Position numbers and translations under genes: made by a program. The notes under the pieces are model-generated. The model did no database searches. It was not told the DNA's origin and was given only the letters and a program-made list of their open reading frames with translations. This document shows, in pieces, positions 58,896-64,000 of a stretch of 64,000 bases of DNA (the stretch's first letter is position 1; each line of letters starts with the position of its first letter). The DNA comes from Halomarina salina (lineage in GTDB: Archaea; Halobacteriota; Halobacteria; Halobacteriales; Haloarculaceae), in the NCBI RefSeq assembly GCF_023074835.1, contig NZ_JALLGW010000002.1, forward strand, positions 620,001 through 684,000, given 5' to 3'.

Positions 58896-59792
58896 ATGCC
58901 CTCCCGACGAGCCGTCCTCGGTGGCTGTGCTGGCCTCCTCGCCTCCCTGGCCGGCTGCAGCCTCCCCGCCCTCCCCGGCGAGGAGCCACACCCCACACGC
59001 GAGTGGCTCTACGCCCCCGGCCGCTTCGCCGACGACTGGCGGCGGTATCGCGTCGTCAACCGGACGCCCGTGCTGTGGGACGACCACCGCGAGTGGCTGG
59101 ACGACCAGCGGGTCGCAGACGCCATCGGTACGCACCGGCCGTACTACGGGCCGTTCGGCGTCGAGACGCGCGACGTCGACTGGCAACTGCGCGTCGGGGG
59201 CGTCGACCGGTCGCTCCCACGGCTCTGCGTCTCCGCCGCCGCGTTCAACCGAGGACGCCTCGAAGACGCCATGAACGCCACGACCGAGGAACGCGTCGAC
59301 GACTACCAGACGATGGCGATGTACCGGACCCCCGACCACGACAGGGCGTTCGCCGCTGGCGGGGACTACCTCGTCGACTGCCAGTACGACGGTCCCGACG
59401 ACCCGGCCACCGCGCTCCGGACGTGCATCGACACGCAGACCGGGTCGGTGGACCGCTTCACCACCACGAGCGAGCACTGTCGGCTCCTCGCCGACGCGCT
59501 GGCCGACGACGCCGAGTTCGCCTTCGACGTGTTCGACGCCCCCTCGAACGGTGTCGTCGGCCGCGGCTGGCGACGGCTGTTCGACGAGGAGACGACCCAC
59601 CTCACGGCCGTCGTGCTGTTCGCTGACGAGGCGAGCGCCGCCGAGGCGAGCGTCCGCGACTCCGTCTCGCTGCCCTCGTGGCGACCCGACAGGGAGACGT
59701 CGGTCGACGTGGACGGGCGACTCGGCGTCGTCATCGCCAGCAGGCCGACCGAGACGGTCCGACTCGACGCGCCACCGTTCCAGTTCGCCTAG
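58896..59792 (+). CDS. Tat lipoprotein of unknown function
   Basis: The protein is 298 residues from ATG 58896 (MPSRRAVLGGCAGLLASLAGCSLPAL). SRRAVLGG is the twin-arginine part and LLASLAGC the lipobox, so it should be lipid-anchored on the outer face. The mature part is soluble: WLYAPGRFADDWRRYRVVNRTPVLWDDHREWLDD, then YQTMAMYRTPDHDRAFAAGGDYLVDCQYDGPDD, RTCIDTQTGSVDRFTTTSEHCRLLADAL and beta strands at the end. Cys in LVDC, RTC, EHC and RLC may form disulfides. The frame has an open 52-codon upstream extension, a shadow. No known function. Confidence 0.75.
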   Translation: MPSRRAVLGGCAGLLASLAGCSLPALPGEEPHPTREWLYAPGRFADDWRRYRVVNRTPVLWDDHREWLDDQRVADAIGTHRPYYGPFGVETRDVDWQLRVGGVDRSLPRLCVSAAAFNRGRLEDAMNATTEERVDDYQTMAMYRTPDHDRAFAAGGDYLVDCQYDGPDDPATALRTCIDTQTGSVDRFTTTSEHCRLLADALADDAEFAFDVFDAPSNGVVGRGWRRLFDEETTHLTAVVLFADEASAAEASVRDSVSLPSWRPDRETSVDVDGRLGVVIASRPTETVRLDAPPFQFA

Positions 59793-59802
59793 TGTAGTCC
59801 GA

Positions 59803-60987
59803 CTAGTCCAGTTCCATCCCCTCGACGACGGCGAACTCCTCGTCGCCATCGAAGCGCTGCGGGTCGAACGCGTCGATACCGGGGCCGGCCCCGACCACCT
59901 GCGCCGCGAGTCGTTCCGCCAGCGCCGGGGCGCGCATGAACCCGTGGCCCTGCCAGCCGGTGGCGACGAACACGCCCGGCGCGCGTTCGCCACAGAGCGG
60001 GTGGCCGTCGGGCGTCGCCGTGCAGAGGCCCGCCCACGCGCGAGCGACGGGGTAGGACCGCCCGAGCGTGGTCTCCTGGTAGCCGGCACAGTCGGCGAGG
60101 AACCAGTCGTCGGCCTCCCGGTTCCAGTCGTCCGGGTCGCGCTCGACCGGTTCGGTCCCGTCACCGACGAGCAGACCACCGTCCCGCGGTCTGAGGTAGT
60201 ACCCGCCGGTCGCGTCGAAGCACATCGGCACGCGGTCCGTGACCGGGTCGGGGTCGGTCACGAGCGCCTGTACCCGATAGGGTTTCAGCGGTATCGGTAG
60301 CCCCGCCTCGGCCAGTACCCGTCCCGAGTGCGCACCAGCGGCGACGACGACGGCGTCGTACACCTCGCTCCCGTCTTCGGTATCGACGACCGGGTCGTCC
60401 TCGCCGTCGTCCCGGTGCAGACCGACGGGCGTCTCCTCTCGAATCTCCACGCCCTCCGAGCGCGCAGCGTCGGCCATCGCGGCGGTGTACGCGCCGGGGT
60501 CGGCGTACCCGGCGTTGCGCGCGACGGCCGCGAGAGCGACGTCGTCGGTCCGGAGGGACGGGAACTCCCCGGCGAGTTCGGCGGGGGCGACCAGCGACAC
60601 GTCCCGGTCGTGGTCGCGCATCCGACCGACGCCCTCGCGGATGGCGTCGGCGCGGCGCTCGTCCCCCTCGCGGACGAGGATAACGTACGGACAGTCGGTG
60701 AACTCGAAGCCGCCGGTCCCGGAGAACTCGCGGAACCGCGCCATCGCGCGGTCGCCGAGTTCGGCGTCGATTCGGTCCGCGTAGGCGTCGTAGCAGACGC
60801 CCGCCGCGCGGCCGCTCGCGCCGTCCGCGACCGACCCGCGCTCGTACAGCGTCGCGTGGGCTCCGCGCTGGGCGAGGTCGTGAGCGGTCGTGACGCCGAC
60901 CGCGCCGCCACCGACGACGGCCACCGTCGGGGCGCGGTCGGTGTCGGCCGACGCGACGCTCGTCGGGGTGTCCGCCGCTTCGCTCAT
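59803..60987 (-). CDS. FAD-dependent amine/amino-acid oxidase-like enzyme (DAO family)
   Basis: The protein is 394 residues from ATG 60987 (MSEAADTPTSVASADTDRAP). The FAD loop VAVVGGGAVGVTTAHDLAQRGAHATLYERG (about residues 22-51) opens. ASGRAAGVCYDAY is the second part (FAD-pyrophosphate). YDAVVVAAGAHSGRVL follows, and the end LCTATPDGHPLCGERAPGVFVATGWQGHGFMRAPALAERLAAQ is the sarcosine/glycine-oxidase type C-terminus. It would oxidise an N-methyl or primary amine. It overlaps the creatininase-family gene by four bases. A combined route with the creatininase homologue is plausible but the substrate is unknown. Confidence 0.88.
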   Translation of the reverse strand: MSEAADTPTSVASADTDRAPTVAVVGGGAVGVTTAHDLAQRGAHATLYERGSVADGASGRAAGVCYDAYADRIDAELGDRAMARFREFSGTGGFEFTDCPYVILVREGDERRADAIREGVGRMRDHDRDVSLVAPAELAGEFPSLRTDDVALAAVARNAGYADPGAYTAAMADAARSEGVEIREETPVGLHRDDGEDDPVVDTEDGSEVYDAVVVAAGAHSGRVLAEAGLPIPLKPYRVQALVTDPDPVTDRVPMCFDATGGYYLRPRDGGLLVGDGTEPVERDPDDWNREADDWFLADCAGYQETTLGRSYPVARAWAGLCTATPDGHPLCGERAPGVFVATGWQGHGFMRAPALAERLAAQVVGAGPGIDAFDPQRFDGDEEFAVVEGMELD

Positions 60988-61718
60988 CGGTGCGGTTCGG
61001 CCAGCAGGTCCTCGAACGGGCGCTCGGTCAGCCAGTCGACGAACGCGTCGAGTTCCGCGACGCTCTCCTCCAGGAGGTCCTCCCCGAGCATCGCCGTCCC
61101 CTCTGTCGGGTGGCCGACCGCGCCGCTCTCGGAGAAGTCGGCCGTGTCGAAGCCGATGGACGCGCCGTGGACCGTCTTGCCCCAGGAGGTCGCCCCCTCC
61201 GCCTCCGCCTCTGCGGCGTGTTCCTCGTCGACCAGGTCCTCGGCGAGGTGGAGCACCAGACTCGTCTCGTGCTGGTCGGCGTGGCCGATGACGTAGTTGG
61301 CCGCGTCCCACCAGTGCCACGGTGCGAGGAACGCCGTCTCCTCGGCGCGGAGCGTGCGGGCCGCTCGCTCCAGCGCCCCGATGTTCCCTCCATGCCCGTT
61401 GACGACGACGACCTTCCGGACGCCGTGGTCCGCGAGGCTCTCGACCGTCTCGCGGACGAACCGCTCGAACGTCTCCTCGCTCACCGACAGCGTCCCGTGG
61501 AACTGGCGGTGGTGGCCGCTGACGCCGATAGCGAGCGTCGGCAGGACGGTGGCGGCGTCGTGGTCGAGGTCGGCGGCGACGGCCTCGGCGACGAGGTGGT
61601 CGGTCGAGAGGGGGAGATGCGGGCCGTGCTGCTCGGTCGAACCGACCGGCAGGACGCCCACCTCCACGTCGTCCAGTGCGGCGGCGAACGACCGCGTGGT
61701 GTGGTCCGCGAGGTGCAT
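60984..61718 (-). CDS. Creatininase-family amidohydrolase
   Basis: The protein is 244 residues. GVLPVGSTEQHGPHLPLSTDH (about residues 21-41) has E and H for the metals. VVVNGHGGNIGALERAARTL (about 105-124) has the NGHGGN motif, with the Glu in ...ER... ; HADQHETSLVLHLAED (about 148-163) gives the last metal-binding groups, here 'HE' in HETS. This fold includes creatinine amidohydrolase, mycofactocin MftE and archaeal FAPy deformylase ArfB. The specific reaction cannot be told from motifs. It is translated together with the FAD oxidase. Confidence 0.9.
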   Translation of the reverse strand: MHLADHTTRSFAAALDDVEVGVLPVGSTEQHGPHLPLSTDHLVAEAVAADLDHDAATVLPTLAIGVSGHHRQFHGTLSVSEETFERFVRETVESLADHGVRKVVVVNGHGGNIGALERAARTLRAEETAFLAPWHWWDAANYVIGHADQHETSLVLHLAEDLVDEEHAAEAEAEGATSWGKTVHGASIGFDTADFSESGAVGHPTEGTAMLGEDLLEESVAELDAFVDWLTERPFEDLLAEPHR

Positions 61719-61805
61719 ACGGTCTTGCTGACCGCCGAGGGGCTTAACTCTCGGCGGACGGCGACCGCTGGCCCAGTCCGCCGACAGTCGGCAGCGCTTC
61801 CCGTC

Positions 61806-62636
61806 TCAGACGTAGATGTAGCCCTCGGCGGGGTGGAACTCCCGGTCGGTGGCGAACCCCTCCCGGACCGCCCGGTACGTGGCGTAGGCCGCCAGCACCG
61901 CGTCGAGGGCGTCCCCGCCGGTGTCGTCGAGCGCCGCCGTCCGGACCGACGGGGTCAGCGTGCAGTCGTCGGGTATCCCCGCGACGATGCGCTCGCGACG
62001 CTCGGCGTACGCCTCGCGGTCGGCCGCGTCGGCGCCCTTGTAGCGCTCGTCGGGCAGGTCCAGCGAGCGGAGCGTCGCGGCGGGGTAGACTTCACAGAGC
62101 GTCGGCCGGTCGTCGGCGTCGCTCTCGCGCTCCTGCATCGGCGCGACGGTGACCGCGCCGTCGGTCACCAGCGGTCCGAGGACGTCGCGGACGCCGTAGA
62201 ACGTCTGGTGAGCGACCAGCCAGTGGTACGGCGAGGACGCACCCACCTGCTCGTCGGTCGCTCGGCCGACGTACGACCGTTCGCCGTCGGTGCGGTACTC
62301 GACGCGCTCTCGACAGCGCGCCCGCAGGTCATCGGGGCCGTCGAACTCGCCGGGGAACCAGCGCAGGAACTCCGGCCACGAGTCGCAGTCGTGGACCCCG
62401 AACGGCAGCCCGAACGAGAAGTCCAGTCCCGCGGCCGTCGGTTCCTGCAGGCGCTCGCGGAGTTCGGCGAGTGCTGGGGCGCGGTCGGCGGTACCCGCGA
62501 GGTCGGTCAGCGAGCGAACGGTCTCGACGCGGAGGTGGCCGTCGCCCTGCTCTGTGCCCTCGACCGTGGCTGACGCGAGCCACGTCGTCCGGCCCGCGTC
62601 GGCCGCGCCGCTGAAGTCGACGCCGTAGACGTCCAT
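61806..62636 (-). CDS. DUF429 protein (RNase H-like fold)
   Basis: The protein is 276 residues. MDVYGVDFSGAADAGRTTW has the GVDFSG start typical of DUF429. LDFSFGLPFGV, EYRTDGERSYVGRATDEQVGASSPYHWLVAHQTFYGVRDVLG, LCEVYPAATLRSLDLPDERYKG and GDALDAVLAAYATYRAV follow in the family order, the last with Asp in the RNase H-like active site (DAVLAA). Function of the family is not known, possibly nuclease-like or sugar-kinase-like. It is on the same strand as the creatininase-FAD operon, 87 bases upstream. Confidence 0.85.
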   Translation of the reverse strand: MDVYGVDFSGAADAGRTTWLASATVEGTEQGDGHLRVETVRSLTDLAGTADRAPALAELRERLQEPTAAGLDFSFGLPFGVHDCDSWPEFLRWFPGEFDGPDDLRARCRERVEYRTDGERSYVGRATDEQVGASSPYHWLVAHQTFYGVRDVLGPLVTDGAVTVAPMQERESDADDRPTLCEVYPAATLRSLDLPDERYKGADAADREAYAERRERIVAGIPDDCTLTPSVRTAALDDTGGDALDAVLAAYATYRAVREGFATDREFHPAEGYIYV

Positions 62637-62692
62637 ACCCTTCCCACGGGGTCGCCGTCGAATTGATTAACGGGCGCGGCGTACGTCGGTTC

Positions 62693-62851
62693 ATGCCGAA
62701 GACGATGGAGGTCAAGTGTACCGAGTCGGACTGCGAACTCGACATGTTCGAACTCCACTACACATACGACATGCCAGACGAGACCGGTGTCGAGGACTTC
62801 AGCTGCCCGTACTGCGGCACGGGGGACGGCCTCGAAGAGATAGTGCTGTGA
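62693..62851 (+). CDS. Small zinc-ribbon protein
   Basis: The protein is 52 residues from ATG 62693 (MPKTMEVKCTESDCELDMFELH). KCTESDCELD and FSCPYCGTGDG give the four zinc ligands (CxxxxC and CxxC). Between is a strand pair and a DETG turn. The protein is about as short as conserved haloarchaeal ribbon proteins. An in-frame TTG lies ten codons upstream. Divergent from DUF429 and 33 bases upstream of hsp20 on the same strand. Function unknown. Confidence 0.75.
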   Translation: MPKTMEVKCTESDCELDMFELHYTYDMPDETGVEDFSCPYCGTGDGLEEIVL

Positions 62852-62884
62852 GTCCCGTGCACACCGCGGGGAACGACTAAGACC

Positions 62885-63565
62885 ATGACGAGCGAATCCA
62901 CGAACATGTTCAAGGAGTTGGGCGAGCGCGTCGAGAGCGCCGTTCTCGAAGGCATCGGGCGCTCGTCGGCCCGCTGGCAGGAGAAGACGCCGCTGAAGGT
63001 CGACCTGCTGGAGAGCGAGGACGCCTTCCTCGCCGTCTTCGACGCCCCCGGCGTCCACCGCGAGGACGTCGAGGTCAGGTTCGACGAGAACACCGTCTTC
63101 GTCCGCATCGACCGCTTCCGTGACTTCCACGACGAGTTCGACATGCGCCTGCCCGGTCGCGGCCTCTCGCTCGACGGGTCCGTCGACCTCCCGGCCGACG
63201 CCGAGGTGGACGCCCGCGAGGCCGACGCCACCGTCACGCAGAACGGCACGCTCCGCGTCCACGTCCCGAAGACGGAGTCGGGGCGCTCCGTGACCGTCGG
63301 CGACGAACCGGGCGACGGCCCCCTCGACGGGGGCGCACCGGGCAGCGGCGGTGACGCGACCGGCGCGGACGACGGACCCGTCGAGGTCTCCACCGGCGAC
63401 GCCGGGGTCGACACCGACGAGTCGGACGACACGGACCTCGGCAGCGACAGTACCGACCTCGGCAGCGACGACGCCGACCCCGAGACCGGGCTGAGCGAGG
63501 ACGAGGTCCCCGACGGACCCGAGGACGACGAGTTCGACGGCCTCGACGGCGACGACGAGAAGTGA
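62885..63565 (+). CDS. Hsp20/alpha-crystallin-type small heat-shock protein
   Basis: The protein is 226 residues. The alpha-crystallin domain spans about residues 34-140: PLKVDLLESEDAFLAVFDAPGVHREDVEVRFDENTVFVRID, then LPGRGLSLDGSVDLPADAEVDAREADATVTQNGTLRVHVPK, the last part being the A-x-x-x-G-x-L motif. The remaining 85 residues are a low-complexity acidic tail (GDEPGDGPLDGGAPG...DDEFDGLDGDDEK), longer than in most Hsp20, with two DLGSD repeats. A holdase chaperone for stress, with the tail a salt adaptation or solubility part. Start is ATG 62885, 33 bases after the small ribbon gene. Confidence 0.9.
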   Translation: MTSESTNMFKELGERVESAVLEGIGRSSARWQEKTPLKVDLLESEDAFLAVFDAPGVHREDVEVRFDENTVFVRIDRFRDFHDEFDMRLPGRGLSLDGSVDLPADAEVDAREADATVTQNGTLRVHVPKTESGRSVTVGDEPGDGPLDGGAPGSGGDATGADDGPVEVSTGDAGVDTDESDDTDLGSDSTDLGSDDADPETGLSEDEVPDGPEDDEFDGLDGDDEK

Positions 63566-63631
63566 GGTAACTGGTCGCCGAGGAGCGACCGTCGACGCGA
63601 CGGGTCGCCGAAGCACGACGTTCCGGCGACG

Positions 63632-64000
63632 CTATCGGAACGCGTCGAGACCGCGAGCGGGGTAGCCGACGACGGTGTCGACGCCCGCCTCGTGGAGCGA
63701 CGCGACCTGTTCTCCGACCGCCTCCGGCGTCCCGGCGAGCGCGTAGTCGCGACACGCCGCCACCAGCACCTCGCGGGCGCGACCCGTCGCTCCGCCGTCC
63801 GTAGCCGCCCCGTCGGGCAGTGCCGCCCGGACCGGCCCCCGTCGGGCGACGTAGCCACCCAGCGCGTCCAGTAGCACGTCCTCGTCGTCGGTGAGGAGCG
63901 TCGGCGCGTAGACGGCGACGTCGCCCTCGTACCCCATCCGGCGCATCGCGCGGACCTCGCCCGCCGTGGAGCGGTCGAGCAGGTCGTACTGGACCGCGTC
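63632..64000 (-). CDS. Luciferase-like monooxygenase/F420-dependent reductase, C-terminal part (5' end beyond window)
   Basis: The frame enters from the right edge and ends at 63632, giving the last 122 residues. It has no Met at the edge, so the start lies outside. MRRMGYEGDVAVYAPTLLTDDEDVLLDALGGYVARR and RDYALAGTPEAVGEQVASLHEAGVDTVVGYPARGLDAFR match the C-terminal part of bacterial-luciferase-like (LLM) flavin or F420 enzymes, where ALxGTPEEVxEQ is typical. Haloarchaeal F420 reductases such as Mer are members, and that is a possible identity. The 66-base gap to hsp20 holds nothing. Confidence 0.75.
   Translation of the reverse strand, partial: DAVQYDLLDRSTAGEVRAMRRMGYEGDVAVYAPTLLTDDEDVLLDALGGYVARRGPVRAALPDGAATDGGATGRAREVLVAACRDYALAGTPEAVGEQVASLHEAGVDTVVGYPARGLDAFR

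Noticed and set aside
1-64000. CRISPR array, prophage or intact insertion sequence
   Set aside because: No regular repeat-spacer series, integrase, transposase or phage structural gene was recognised.

Overview
The window is a stretch of chromosome from an extremely halophilic archaeon (class Halobacteria). By eye it is about two-thirds GC. Nearly every protein is rich in Asp and Glu. Exported proteins mostly carry twin-arginine signals. Many genes have a TATA-like box about 25-30 bases upstream of the start codon and little or no leader. Marker genes agree: a TFB initiation factor, AglD, a proteasome-chaperone-like PAC2 protein, type I dehydroquinase and the XPB/Bax1 pair. No rRNA, tRNA, CRISPR array or intact insertion sequence was seen.

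Layout. 1-1,400: an AT-richer island of four small membrane-protein genes separated by a 25-base palindromic repeat. 1,539-6,430: a PP-loop (PAPS reductase-like) protein, an HNH protein, two membrane proteins, an aldo/keto reductase and a geranylgeranyl-lipid reductase. 6,500-8,470: a second AT-richer patch with a Bat-type regulator, two small proteins and more copies of the repeat. 8,474-13,595: 2-oxoacid:ferredoxin oxidoreductase, flavin enzymes and a Nudix hydrolase. 13,697-17,461: a very large Tat-exported multidomain protein holding an intact thermonuclease domain. 17,601-29,923: methylmalonyl-CoA epimerase and mutase, an Lrp regulator, transporters, an acetyl-CoA-synthetase-like enzyme, a short-chain fatty acid permease, and a pair of related proteins of unknown function, one exported and one not. 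29,973-41,243: MazG, DnaJ, a subtilisin-like protease, a Rieske fusion protein, a membrane zincin, enoyl-CoA hydratase, DnaK and GrpE. 41,315-46,466: XPB helicase, a Bat-type regulator, Bax1 nuclease and an M23 peptidase. 46,507-55,946: an RNA m5C methyltransferase with an overlapping partner, PAC2, AroD, a probable CTAG DNA methyltransferase, TFB, an ITP/XTPase and AglD. 56,367-64,000: an acetate-type transporter, a radical SAM protein, a lipoprotein, a creatininase-family/FAD-oxidase operon, DUF429, Hsp20, and the end of a luciferase-like F420/flavin enzyme.

How the genes fit together. Carbon metabolism centres on small organic acids: acetate and short-chain acid uptake, activation to acyl-CoA, beta-oxidation (enoyl-CoA hydratase), propionate entry through methylmalonyl-CoA, and ferredoxin-linked 2-oxoglutarate oxidation. 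A protein-quality block holds DnaJ, DnaK, GrpE, an exported protease and a small heat-shock protein. A DNA block holds XPB with its partner nuclease Bax1. Three pairs overlap by four bases (korA/korB; RNA methyltransferase/partner; creatininase/FAD oxidase), which suggests translational coupling. The most unusual features are the palindromic repeat family in the small-gene islands, the 1,254-residue exported nuclease, the exported/cytosolic paralogue pair, and the Rieske and subtilase proteins with unusual added regions.
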